Positions 30,784-39,465 of a stretch of 64,000 nt of DNA are shown one piece after another. The translations under genes were made by a program, and so were the position numbers. Each line of letters opens with the position of its first letter. Within the stretch, counting starts at the first letter, position 1. The notes under the pieces were generated by a model that made no database searches, had not been told where the DNA came from, and saw nothing but the letters and a program-made list of their open reading frames with translations. Source of the DNA: RGIG9115 sp045128915 (lineage in GTDB: Bacteria; Bacillota; Clostridia; UBA1381); NCBI GenBank assembly GCA_045128915.1, contig JBGVIT010000006.1, forward strand, positions 1-64,000. Direction: 5' to 3'.

Positions 30784-32394
30784 ATGATAACAGTAACCAA
30801 TCTTAGTCTTAACTTCAGCGGCACAAATCTGTTTTCCGATGTTAATCTTAAATTTACCGAGGGTAATTGCTACGGCATAATCGGTGCTAACGGCGCAGGC
30901 AAATCAACTTTTCTTAAAATTTTGTCAGGGGAGCTTGAACCAACAACGGGTGAAATATCAGTTGCACCTGATCTTAGGATGTCAGTGCTTAAGCAGGACC
31001 ACTTTCAGTATGATAACATGACTGTTATGGATACTGTTATTATGGGAAATTCAAAGCTCTATGAAATTATGAAACAAAAGGACGAGCTTTATTCAAAGGA
31101 AGATTTTACGGACGAGGACGGAATTCTGGCTGCAAACCTTGAGGCAGAATTTGCCGAGATGAACGGCTGGGAAGCTGAATCTGACGTTTCCAAGCTCCTG
31201 CAAGGTCTGGGCTTTGATGAAAGCATGGTTTATATAACCATGTCAGAACTTGATGGCAATCAAAAGGTTAAAGTTCTTTTGGCGCAGGCATTATTCGGCG
31301 AGCCTGATATAATACTTCTTGACGAGCCTACAAACCATCTGGATATTGATGCTATTTCATGGCTTGAGGAGTTTATAGTGAATTATCCCGGCACAGTAAT
31401 AGTTGTATCTCATGACAGATATTTTCTGAATATGGTATGTACTCATATAGTTGATATAGATTATACAAAAATCAAGATGTACGTTGGTAACTATGAGTTC
31501 TGGTACGAATCAAGCCAGCTTATTGAGCGAATGATTAAGCAACAGAACAAAAAGGCTGAAGAAAAGATAAAGGAGCTTCAAAGCTTTATCCAGAGATTCA
31601 GCGCCAATAAGTCAAAGTCAAAGCAAGCCACAAGCCGTAAAAAGATGCTCGATAAGCTTACCATTGAGGAGCTTCCGGCATCATCAAGACGTTATCCGTT
31701 TGTAGGCTTTGAACAGGATAGAGAGGTAGGTCGTGATATTCTTACGGTTTCGGGACTTACCAAAATCATCGGCGGAGAAAAGGTGCTTGATAATATTTCA
31801 TTTACAGTCAGCCGTGACGATAAGATTGCGGTAATCGGCGAAAATGAGCACGCTGTAACTGCACTTATGGAAATACTTGCAGAAAACGATGAGGACTATA
31901 ACGGCGAGGTAAAGTGGGGAATAAGCACTTCAAGAAGCTATTTTCCAAAAGACAACTCGGAATATTTTGACGGCTGTACATTGAACCTTATTGATTGGCT
32001 GAGACAGTATTCAAAGGACACCTTTGAAACCCAGACTGAATCATACCTGAGAGGATTTCTCGGACGTATGCTGTTCTCCGGCGAAGATGTTTTCAAGCAG
32101 GTTCAGGTGCTTTCGGGCGGTGAAAAGGTAAGGTGTATGCTTGCAAGAATGATGCTGTTTGGCTCAAATGTACTTCTTCTTGACCAGCCTACAAACCATC
32201 TTGATTTGGAATCCATAACAGCGGTGAATAACGGTCTTATAGCGTTTAAGGGTAACGTTATATTTACGTCCCATGACCATGAGTTTATGCAGACCGTTGC
32301 TAACAGAATAATAGAAATCAATCCTGACGGAAGCATCACCGACAGAGTATGCACTTATGATGAATACATTGAAAAGTTCAAGAAGAACAACTAA
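30784..32394 (+). CDS. ABC-F family ATPase (YbiT-like)
   Basis: 536 residues, two ABC domains joined by a basic linker (about 235-300, FSANKSKSKQATSRKK), no membrane segments. First domain: Walker A GANGAGKST and LLDEPTNHLDID, but the signature is MSELDGNQK instead of LSGGQ. Second domain: signature VLSGGEKVR and LLDQPTNHLD, but the Walker A position reads GENEHAVTALM with no GKS/T. The changed first signature is shared with YbiT-type ABC-F proteins; the second-site loss implies only one nucleotide site can be canonical. ABC-F proteins act on the ribosome as translation factors or antibiotic protectors. GGGAG precedes ATG 30784; an ABC exporter gene follows 16 bases on. Confidence 0.9.
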   Translation: MITVTNLSLNFSGTNLFSDVNLKFTEGNCYGIIGANGAGKSTFLKILSGELEPTTGEISVAPDLRMSVLKQDHFQYDNMTVMDTVIMGNSKLYEIMKQKDELYSKEDFTDEDGILAANLEAEFAEMNGWEAESDVSKLLQGLGFDESMVYITMSELDGNQKVKVLLAQALFGEPDIILLDEPTNHLDIDAISWLEEFIVNYPGTVIVVSHDRYFLNMVCTHIVDIDYTKIKMYVGNYEFWYESSQLIERMIKQQNKKAEEKIKELQSFIQRFSANKSKSKQATSRKKMLDKLTIEELPASSRRYPFVGFEQDREVGRDILTVSGLTKIIGGEKVLDNISFTVSRDDKIAVIGENEHAVTALMEILAENDEDYNGEVKWGISTSRSYFPKDNSEYFDGCTLNLIDWLRQYSKDTFETQTESYLRGFLGRMLFSGEDVFKQVQVLSGGEKVRCMLARMMLFGSNVLLLDQPTNHLDLESITAVNNGLIAFKGNVIFTSHDHEFMQTVANRIIEINPDGSITDRVCTYDEYIEKFKKNN

Positions 32395-32410
32395 TAGGAG
32401 ATGAATTTTA

Positions 32411-34063
32411 TTGAATAGTGCAAAAAGCAATATAAATGCATGGAAGTGGATAGTCAAAAACGGAAGACGCTCTCTTGCATCGGTTGTGGTATTGGCTGTG
32501 CTTGCCACGTTATTATCCATTGTTTCCTTAAGATTTACAGTTGCATCGAAAAGCGTTCTTGATATTGCTACGAAGCATCAGGAGGGAAGCCTTTTAAATG
32601 CAGGTCTTGTGCTTGTGGCGCTGCTGATAGTTCAGCTTTTGCTTCAGGTAGCGGTGAGCTTTATAAATGTTCATGCCAATGTAAGTCTTGACATTGCATT
32701 AAAGCGCAAAGTTTTCGGTACTCTTATTACAAAGGACTACCTGTCTGTTACAAAATACCATTCAGGTGAGCTGCTTAACCGTCTTACAAGTGATATAAAT
32801 GTGATAATCGGCGGCATTATATCAATAGTACCCAACGTATGCTTGCTTCTTACCAGCATAGTAGGTGGTTTTATAATTCTTTACAGCCTTGATAAATTCT
32901 TTGCTGTATTAATACTTATAGTAGGTCCGTTGCTTCTTGTTTCCGGAAGACTTTATTCAAGACAGTTTAAGCAGCTTCATAAAGACTGTCAGCAAGCTGA
33001 TGGAAAGACAAGGTCTTTTATGCAGGAGGCGCTGCAGAATATTCTTGTGATAAAATCATTTAATAACGATAAAGATATTCTTGCCGAAAGCGAAAACCTT
33101 CAAAGAAAAGCGTATAAGCTTAAAATCAAGAGAGTACAAATATCCGTATTTGCAAAGATATGCATGTACATAGTGTTTAATGCGGGCTACTATCTTGCAT
33201 TGGCTTACGGTGCATATAAGCTGTCAAAAGGACTTATGACCTTTGGTACAATTACAGCAATGCTCCAGCTTGTAGGCAAGATACAATCTCCTTTCAAGGA
33301 CATTTCATCCATGATTCCGCAGTTTTTTTCTGTTAGTGCATCAGTTGAGCGTATTATTGAGCTTGAACAGATTAAGGATGAACAGACAGAGGAGATTTCA
33401 GAATGTGATTATAACAGCTTAAAGAGTATCAGCTTTGAAAACGTAACCTTTGGCTATGAGGACGACAAGACAGTTATTAAAGACGCATCCTTTGAAATTA
33501 ACAAGGGTGAGTTCGCAGTGATTGCAGGGCCGTCGGGTGTAGGAAAGAGTACAGCCATGAAGCTGATGCTGGGTATAATATATCCGTCAATGGGACAAGT
33601 GAGAATAAACAGCCAAAAGGGCGCATTTAATGCAGGGAAAGGAACAAGAAGCTTGTTTGCATACGTGCCTCAGGGAAATCTTATTCTTTCAGGAACTATA
33701 CGTGAAAATGTGGTATTCGGCAAGAAGGATGCTGACGACGAGGCAGTTATAAATGCACTTAAGCTTGCGCAGATATGGGATTATGTAAGCACTCTTGAGC
33801 ATGGACTCGATACGGTGCTTGGAGAAAAGGGGCTTGGACTTTCCGAAGGTCAGGTTCAGCGAATTTCTATTGCAAGAGCGCTTTTGTACGATGCACCGAT
33901 TTTGCTGCTTGACGAAGCAACCTCAGCGCTTGATGAGCATACAGAAACAGAGCTTTTAAAAACTCTTAAAACCATGACAGATAAAACATGTATCATAATA
34001 TCGCATAAAAAAGCAGCATTTGATTTTTGCGATAAGGTAATAAACTACTCTGATATAAATTAA
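32411..34063 (+). CDS. ABC transporter, fused membrane and ATPase domains (exporter half)
   Basis: 550 residues. There is a six-helix type IV exporter membrane domain (about 20-300), then an ATPase domain with Walker A GPSGVGKST, Q-loop AYVPQGN, signature LSEGQVQR, Walker B ILLLDEATSALDE and the H-switch IISHK. Such half-transporters work as homo- or heterodimers exporting lipids, peptides or drugs; no partner half is adjacent, so a homodimer is likely. The start is TTG 32411 behind ATAGGAGATG. The unrelated ABC-F gene precedes it and thyA follows 14 bases downstream, so the operon mixes functions. The substrate is unknown. Confidence 0.9.
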   Translation: MNSAKSNINAWKWIVKNGRRSLASVVVLAVLATLLSIVSLRFTVASKSVLDIATKHQEGSLLNAGLVLVALLIVQLLLQVAVSFINVHANVSLDIALKRKVFGTLITKDYLSVTKYHSGELLNRLTSDINVIIGGIISIVPNVCLLLTSIVGGFIILYSLDKFFAVLILIVGPLLLVSGRLYSRQFKQLHKDCQQADGKTRSFMQEALQNILVIKSFNNDKDILAESENLQRKAYKLKIKRVQISVFAKICMYIVFNAGYYLALAYGAYKLSKGLMTFGTITAMLQLVGKIQSPFKDISSMIPQFFSVSASVERIIELEQIKDEQTEEISECDYNSLKSISFENVTFGYEDDKTVIKDASFEINKGEFAVIAGPSGVGKSTAMKLMLGIIYPSMGQVRINSQKGAFNAGKGTRSLFAYVPQGNLILSGTIRENVVFGKKDADDEAVINALKLAQIWDYVSTLEHGLDTVLGEKGLGLSEGQVQRISIARALLYDAPILLLDEATSALDEHTETELLKTLKTMTDKTCIIISHKKAAFDFCDKVINYSDIN

Positions 34064-34077
34064 AAGGAGATAAGAAT

Positions 34078-34905
34078 ATGAGCTTAGCAGATAAAATATT
34101 TATCCAGAACTGCCGTGATATAATTGATAATGGTTATTCGGATATTAATGAGCAGGTGCGTCCGCGCTGGGAGGATGGAGCTCCTGCACATACTATTAAA
34201 AAATTCGGTGTAGTAAACAGATACGACCTTTCAAAAGAATTTCCTATTCTCACACTCAGGAGAACATATCTCAAAAGCGCCATTGATGAGCTTTTATGGA
34301 TTTGGCAGAAAAAATCAAACAATATCAAAGACTTAAACAGTCATGTGTGGGACCAATGGGCAGACGAAAATGGAAGCATAGGCAAAGCATACGGCTATCA
34401 AATGGGTGTTGTACACCATTATTCCGACGGTGATTTCGATCAGGTTGACAGAGTGTTGTATGACCTTAAGAACAATCCTGCAAGCCGCAGGATTATGACC
34501 AATATATATACCCATGCTGACTTGTCAGAAATGAATTTATATCCATGTGCATACTCAATGACCTTTAATGTGTCAGGCGATGTATTAAACGGTATTCTCA
34601 ATCAGCGTTCTCAAGATATGCTTGCAGCTAATAATTGGAACGTATGTCAGTACGCAGCACTTATGCACATGATGGCGAAATGTTCAGGACTTAAGGTGGG
34701 AGAGTTTGTTCATGTAATTGCAGATGCTCATATATACGACAGACATGTGCCCATTATTGAAGAAATTATCGCAGGTGAAACTCATGATGCACCAAACGTT
34801 ATAATCGAAGACATTGACGATTTTTATAAGTTCACACCTTCAAGCTTCAAGCTTGAAAATTATATTTATAATGAATTTGGGCATAAGATACCTATTGCAG
34901 TATAA
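34078..34905 (+). CDS. thyA: thymidylate synthase
   Basis: 275 residues, the normal ThyA length. Catalytic Cys in NLYPCAYSMTFNV (near 159), dUMP-binding RRIMTNIYTHADL and LNQRSQDMLAANNWNV, and the C-terminal folate-side KIPIAV. It methylates dUMP to dTMP with methylene-tetrahydrofolate. The residue after the active cysteine is Ala, where many homologues have His (PCH); the other key residues look intact. AAAGGAG precedes ATG 34078, 14 bases after the transporter. No dihydrofolate reductase gene is adjacent. Confidence 0.96.
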   Translation: MSLADKIFIQNCRDIIDNGYSDINEQVRPRWEDGAPAHTIKKFGVVNRYDLSKEFPILTLRRTYLKSAIDELLWIWQKKSNNIKDLNSHVWDQWADENGSIGKAYGYQMGVVHHYSDGDFDQVDRVLYDLKNNPASRRIMTNIYTHADLSEMNLYPCAYSMTFNVSGDVLNGILNQRSQDMLAANNWNVCQYAALMHMMAKCSGLKVGEFVHVIADAHIYDRHVPIIEEIIAGETHDAPNVIIEDIDDFYKFTPSSFKLENYIYNEFGHKIPIAV

Positions 34906-34983
34906 AATTATTATAGAATTAATTCAAGCGATTATGGAAAGCTAATAGAAATTATTAATTTCTGAAAGGAAGGACCGTAATTA

Positions 34984-35817
34984 ATGAAAGGTCTTTTAAA
35001 AACAGCCTTATTTGCAGGCGGAGCAATGGTTGCTCTTAAAGCTCTTGATTCAAGACTCGAAATAACGAATTATGCGGTTGAATCCGCTTATTTGCCCGAA
35101 AAATTTGACGGCTTCAAGATTGTACACTTGTCGGACTATCATAATGATTCTGTTCCTGAACTTATAACTGAGGTCAGAAACGAGGAACCGGACCTTATAG
35201 TTTGTACAGGTGATATGGCAGATGATAAAGGAACATATATTCCGGCATTGAGGCTAATAGAAAATCTTCAAAAAATTGCTCCTTGCATAATGGTAACGGG
35301 GAATCATGATTTATGGCGTGCTGATTGGCAGGAGCTTGAAAGTAAAATACTGAAAACGGGCGTACGGATTTTGCGTAACGAGCGAGTGTTTATAAATCGG
35401 GACGGAGAGAAAATTGCAATTTCAGGCATTGATGATCCGTATGTAAGCTCTAACGGAAAAATAAAGGAATATGTGCGTGAGAGTGCAGAAAGCCTTGGAC
35501 AGTACGAAGGATATGATATTTTGCTGTTCCACAGAGCAAATCTTTTGGATGAGCTTGCGGATTCCGGATTTGACCTTGTATTGTCAGGTCATATGCATGG
35601 TGGTCACATGAGAATTCCGGGCATTGGCGGAGTAGCCGCACCGAGAACATCGTGGGCAGGCGGCGAAAATATACTGTTTCCTAAATACTTTGGCGGAAGA
35701 TTTGAAGCGGGAGACACTACAATGATAGTAAACCGTGGACTTGGAAATCCCACTCCCATTCCGAGAGTATTCAACCGACCGGAGATGATAGTTATAAGGC
35801 TTAGTTGTGCAAAATAA
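34984..35817 (+). CDS. metallophosphoesterase, YkuE-like
   Basis: 277 residues: an N-terminal hydrophobic anchor or uncleaved signal (about 4-20), then a calcineurin-like phosphoesterase with the five metal motifs in order: HLSDYHND (D-x-H), VCTGDMADD (GD), VTGNHDLW (GNHD), LLFHR and LSGHMHGGH (GHxH). This membrane-associated branch (YkuE/YaeI type) includes lipid-linked phosphoesterases such as UDP-diacylglucosamine hydrolases; the substrate here is not known. GAAAGGAAGG precedes ATG 34984. It leads a tight group with NfeD, SPFH and NusG_II genes. Confidence 0.88.
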   Translation: MKGLLKTALFAGGAMVALKALDSRLEITNYAVESAYLPEKFDGFKIVHLSDYHNDSVPELITEVRNEEPDLIVCTGDMADDKGTYIPALRLIENLQKIAPCIMVTGNHDLWRADWQELESKILKTGVRILRNERVFINRDGEKIAISGIDDPYVSSNGKIKEYVRESAESLGQYEGYDILLFHRANLLDELADSGFDLVLSGHMHGGHMRIPGIGGVAAPRTSWAGGENILFPKYFGGRFEAGDTTMIVNRGLGNPTPIPRVFNRPEMIVIRLSCAK

Positions 35818-35834
35818 GAGAGGGGTGATATAAA

Positions 35835-36275
35835 GTGTATGGTATAATGTGGTTGATTGCCATAATAGTATTTTTAATTCTTGAAGCAGTAACATATCAG
35901 TTTATTTGTATATGGTTTGCAGGAGGTGCGCTGGGAGCGTTGATTGCCTGTGGGCTGGGCGCCGGTCTTACTGTGCAGATAACGGTGTTTTTCCTTTTGT
36001 CCGCTTTGCTTCTTGTATGTACCAGACCTTTTGTAAAGAAGCTTACCTTTGGGAAGATTACCAAAACCAACGTCGATGACGTACCGGGCAAGCTTGCTCA
36101 GGTAATCGAAAAAATTGATAATGTAGCTGCAACGGGCAGAGTCAAGCTTGGTGCAATGGAATGGGCAGCAAGGTCAGAAGATGATAGTGTAATTGAAATC
36201 GGTGAAATAGTTGAAGCAATAGAAGTTTCAGGAGTTAAGCTTATAGTTAAAAAGCATATAGGAAAGGAAGATTGA
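35835..36275 (+). CDS. NfeD-like membrane protein
   Basis: 146 residues: two or three transmembrane helices (about 3-70) and a C-terminal OB-fold (about 85-142, GKLAQVIEKIDN...GRVKLGAMEWAARS). NfeD proteins are encoded next to SPFH/flotillin-type proteins and are thought to act with them in membrane microdomains or on membrane proteolysis. The SPFH gene starts directly after its stop, which fits the pairing. The start is GTG 35835 behind AGAGGGGTGATATAAA. It lacks the Clp-like protease part of long NfeD forms. Confidence 0.88.
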   Translation: MYGIMWLIAIIVFLILEAVTYQFICIWFAGGALGALIACGLGAGLTVQITVFFLLSALLLVCTRPFVKKLTFGKITKTNVDDVPGKLAQVIEKIDNVAATGRVKLGAMEWAARSEDDSVIEIGEIVEAIEVSGVKLIVKKHIGKED

Positions 36276-36277
36276 TT

Positions 36278-37168
36278 ATGGGAATTATATTTATTTTATT
36301 TGCAATTATATTTATTTTGATAATATCAAACATCAAAATTGTACCTCAGGCGCATGCGTATATAATCGAGCGACTTGGCGGTTATCATGCTACATGGAGT
36401 GTAGGTGTACATGTAACGGTGCCTTTTATTGACAGAATACAGAAAAAGGTAAGTCTTAAGGAGCATGTAGTTGATTTTGATCCGCAGCCTGTTATAACAA
36501 AGGATAACGTTACCATGCAGATTGATACTGTGGTATATTATCAGATAACAGATCCGAAGCTCTATACCTACGGCGTTGAAAGACCTATGATGGCTATTGA
36601 AAATCTTACTGCAACGACTCTTCGTAATATAATAGGTGATATGGAACTTGATGAATCTCTCACATCGCGTGATATTATTAACACAAAGATGAGAGCTGTC
36701 CTTGACGAAGCAACTGATCCCTGGGGAATTAAAATCAATAGAGTTGAGCTTAAAAATATCGTTCCGCCGAGAGAAATTCAGTCTGCCATGGAAAAGCAGA
36801 TGAAAGCAGAACGTGAAAGAAGAGAAGCCATTCTGAAGGCGGAGGGTGAGAAAAAATCTGCAATTTTAATTGCAGAGGGTGAAAAAGAATCTGCAATTCT
36901 TCGCGCAGAGGCTAAAAAGCAGTCAGCTATCAAGGAAGCTGAGGGTGAAGCAGAAGCAATCCTTACAGTACAAAAGGCTGTGGCAGAGGGTATCAAACAG
37001 ATTAATCTTGCAAATCCCGGCGACGGTTATCTTACATTAAAGTCGCTTGAAAGCTTTGAAAAGGCGGCAGATGGAAAAGCAACAAAGATAATTGTTCCGT
37101 CAGATATTCAGGCGATAGCCGGTCTTGCAGCATCTCTTAAAGGTGTTATGAAGGACCAGACAGAATAA
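36278..37168 (+). CDS. SPFH/stomatin-family protein
   Basis: 296 residues: one N-terminal transmembrane helix (about 2-20), the SPFH/band 7 domain (about 20-170; VPQAHAYIIERLGGYHATW, KDNVTMQIDTVVYYQI) and a charged coiled coil with repeats AEGEKKSAILIAEGEKESAI (about 185-225). It belongs to the stomatin/paraslipin (QmcA-like) group that forms ring-shaped oligomeric cages on membranes, often with FtsH or NfeD partners. The start is ATG 36278, since the TTG at 36272 overlaps the nfeD stop region; AAGGAAG provides the ribosome site. It overlaps the next gene by one base (TAATG). Confidence 0.92.
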   Translation: MGIIFILFAIIFILIISNIKIVPQAHAYIIERLGGYHATWSVGVHVTVPFIDRIQKKVSLKEHVVDFDPQPVITKDNVTMQIDTVVYYQITDPKLYTYGVERPMMAIENLTATTLRNIIGDMELDESLTSRDIINTKMRAVLDEATDPWGIKINRVELKNIVPPREIQSAMEKQMKAERERREAILKAEGEKKSAILIAEGEKESAILRAEAKKQSAIKEAEGEAEAILTVQKAVAEGIKQINLANPGDGYLTLKSLESFEKAADGKATKIIVPSDIQAIAGLAASLKGVMKDQTE

Positions 37169-37494
37169 TGAGCAGATTAAAGAAAGCGGCAGTATATTCC
37201 GTATTTGCTTTAATATTTGTATTTGGTACAGTTATATACTTTGTCACGCGACCGGATGGTAATATAATAACTATTACCTCTGATGGCAAGGTTATTGAAA
37301 AAATTGACCTATCCTGCGTGTCTGAGGAATACGAAACAGTTGTTGAACACAATGGCTTTAATAAAGTCCGTATAGGCAAGGATAGTGTAGCTGTGATTGA
37401 AGCAGATTGCCCCGACAAGCTATGCATACAGCAAAGTGAAAAGGGAGTATTTCCCATAGTATGTTTGCCGCATAAACTTATAATTAATAAATAA
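37168..37494 (+). CDS. NusG domain II-like membrane-anchored protein
   Basis: 108 residues: one N-terminal transmembrane helix (about 8-26) and a NusG_II domain with the family cysteines in EADCPDKLCIQQ and PIVCLPHKL. These short proteins are outward-facing beta-barrel-like domains found near Rnf, ApbE or heptaprenyl-diphosphate synthase genes; no function is established. Here it is translationally coupled to the SPFH gene. It is not the transcription factor NusG, having neither NGN nor the usual length. Confidence 0.82.
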   Translation: MSRLKKAAVYSVFALIFVFGTVIYFVTRPDGNIITITSDGKVIEKIDLSCVSEEYETVVEHNGFNKVRIGKDSVAVIEADCPDKLCIQQSEKGVFPIVCLPHKLIINK

Positions 37495-37521
37495 AAGATG
37501 CAGATAAAATCTGCATCTTTT
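37493..37521. terminator. bidirectional terminator
   Basis: AAAAGATGCAGA and TCTGCATCTTTT around TAAAA (37493-37504 with 37510-37521). The recQ stop codon overlaps its far end, so both convergent transcripts stop here. Confidence 0.85.
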
Positions 37522-39316
37522 ATTTGTACTCTCTTATAATTTTCAGAAATGCTTTGCCATATTTTTTCAGCTTTGCATTTCCGACTCCTGATACCTCTAA
37601 CATTTCCTTTTCGGTTTCAGGCAATTTGCGGCACATATCCGTAAGAGTCGCATCTGCAAAAACTACAAAAGCCGGAACGCCAAGCTCTTTTGCAATTCTC
37701 ATTCGCTCAGCCTTTAGTGCGCCGAAAAGTCCTGAATCCTTTTGTGTTGTAGCGTCTTTTTTAATGGGCTTTGGTAATGTTTTAATTATAAGCGGCTGTT
37801 TTCTGTCCTCTAAATCAAAAATATTTACACCGGCAGTGAGAACTGCGTATTTGTCATTTGAAATGCTTATGTATTTTTCGCTTATCATAAGGCTTATTCG
37901 TGAATTTATTTCATCTGCTGATAAGCTCTTTAACGCTCCGAAGGCTGGAAGAAGTTGTATATTTTCATCAACGATTCTTTGGTCGTGCTTTCCCTTAAGT
38001 ATTGAGCAAATCATTTTTCTGCCGTAATTTCTGTTGAGTGATTTTATACAGTCTGCGATAATCTTGCAATCGTCCAGAACATCAATTTCAATCATATCAC
38101 CACGACAGTTTCCGCAGTTGCCGCAGCTTCCGCTGTTGCTTTCACCGAAGTAGTTAAGTATATATTCTCTTAGGCAGTTTGTGGTATGGCAGTAAAAATT
38201 CATCTGCTTTAATCTGGAAAGTGCCTTTGATTTAAGATTTTCACGTGTTTCCGCGGAAATTGATTCGTTATAATGACTTTCTGCATCAATCAGGAGATTG
38301 CAAGTGTGAACATCACCTGCAGAGTACAGCAATACACACTCTGCATCAGCACCGTCACGCCCTGCTCTGCCTGCCTCCTGATAATAGCTTTCTATATCCT
38401 TTGGCATATTATAATGCACAACATATCCCACATTGCTTTTATCAATACCCATGCCAAAAGCATTAGTTGCAACAATAACATCCGATCGGTCGTATAAGAA
38501 ATTATCCTGATTTTCAGACCGCTCAATATCACTCAGGCCTGCATGGTATCTTGTGGCATTGATTCCGTCCTTAATCAGTTTTGCGGTGACTTGCTCAACG
38601 GTTTTACGCGTCAGGCAATATACAATTCCGCTTTTTCCTTTATTTAATCTTATATAATCAATCAGTTCGTCGTATTTTTTCTTTGGATGCCTTACTTCAA
38701 AATACAAATTCGGTCGGTTAAAACCCGTCATTGTTACAGATGGGTTATTAAGCTCAAGAATACTGCATATGTCCCGCTGAACCTGACTTGTAGCGGTTGC
38801 GGTAAATGCTGAAATTACAGGTCTTTTGGGAAGTGCTTTGAGAAAATCGCAGATTTTAAGATAGCTTGGCCTGAAGTCTTGTCCCCATTGAGATATGCAA
38901 TGGGATTCATCAACCGTAAGCATGGATATATCAGCATTTTTAGCAAAATCAATGAAAGCTTTGGTATCCAGCCTTTCAGGTGCAACGTAAATAATTTTAT
39001 AATCACCTTTTTTTGCGTTCTCTAAAGCTTTGTTCATTTGTGAATACGTGAGGGCAGAATTTATGTATGCCGCAGGAATACCGCTTTGTACAAGTGACTG
39101 CACCTGATCTTTCATAAGCGAAATCAGGGGTGATACTACGATTGTTATGCCGGGCATACACATGGCAGGAACCTGATAGCAAATAGACTTGCCGCTGCCC
39201 GTAGGCATTATACCGAGTACGTCGCGGTTTGACAGTATATTATCTATTAATTCCTCCTGACCGCTTCTGAAGCTGTCATAGCCGAAATAGTTTTTTAAAA
39301 TAGTATGTTTGACCAT
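37520..39316 (-). CDS. recQ: RecQ-family ATP-dependent DNA helicase
   Basis: 598 residues: helicase motifs Q/I (MPTGSGKSICYQ, near 37), Ia (VVSPLISLMKDQ), II as DESH rather than DEAH (LTVDESHCISQWG), III (SAFTATAT), V/VI (VATNAFGMGIDK, YYQEAGRAGRDG). Then a RQC zinc site (C...CGNCGNC), winged helix and a C-terminal HRDC domain (from about 520). It unwinds 3'-to-5' in recombination and fork repair. DESH is a mild variant of motif II seen in some helicases. CAAAGGA lies about ten bases before ATG 39316. Divergent from the SNF2 gene. Confidence 0.96.
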   Translation of the reverse strand: MVKHTILKNYFGYDSFRSGQEELIDNILSNRDVLGIMPTGSGKSICYQVPAMCMPGITIVVSPLISLMKDQVQSLVQSGIPAAYINSALTYSQMNKALENAKKGDYKIIYVAPERLDTKAFIDFAKNADISMLTVDESHCISQWGQDFRPSYLKICDFLKALPKRPVISAFTATATSQVQRDICSILELNNPSVTMTGFNRPNLYFEVRHPKKKYDELIDYIRLNKGKSGIVYCLTRKTVEQVTAKLIKDGINATRYHAGLSDIERSENQDNFLYDRSDVIVATNAFGMGIDKSNVGYVVHYNMPKDIESYYQEAGRAGRDGADAECVLLYSAGDVHTCNLLIDAESHYNESISAETRENLKSKALSRLKQMNFYCHTTNCLREYILNYFGESNSGSCGNCGNCRGDMIEIDVLDDCKIIADCIKSLNRNYGRKMICSILKGKHDQRIVDENIQLLPAFGALKSLSADEINSRISLMISEKYISISNDKYAVLTAGVNIFDLEDRKQPLIIKTLPKPIKKDATTQKDSGLFGALKAERMRIAKELGVPAFVVFADATLTDMCRKLPETEKEMLEVSGVGNAKLKKYGKAFLKIIREYK

Positions 39317-39348
39317 TATTAATAATCCTTTGTCTTAATTACTCATAT

Positions 39349-39377
39349 ATTATACATCATATTGCAGTTTATTTCAA
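39349..39377 (-). promoter_or_regulatory. recQ promoter
   Basis: On the minus strand, TTGAAA (39372-39377), a 17-base spacer, TATAAT (39349-39354). Confidence 0.78.
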
Positions 39378-39405
39378 GTATAATGACCAAAATTAAACCA
39401 ACTTG

Positions 39406-39434
39406 TTGAAAACTATGGCGTTTGGTGGTATAAT
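39406..39434 (+). promoter_or_regulatory. promoter of SNF2 helicase gene
   Basis: TTGAAA (39406-39411), a 17-base spacer, TATAAT (39429-39434), 32 bases before the start codon. Confidence 0.78.
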
Positions 39435-39465
39435 AGAAAGATACTTTGATTAAGGGGAATTTACA

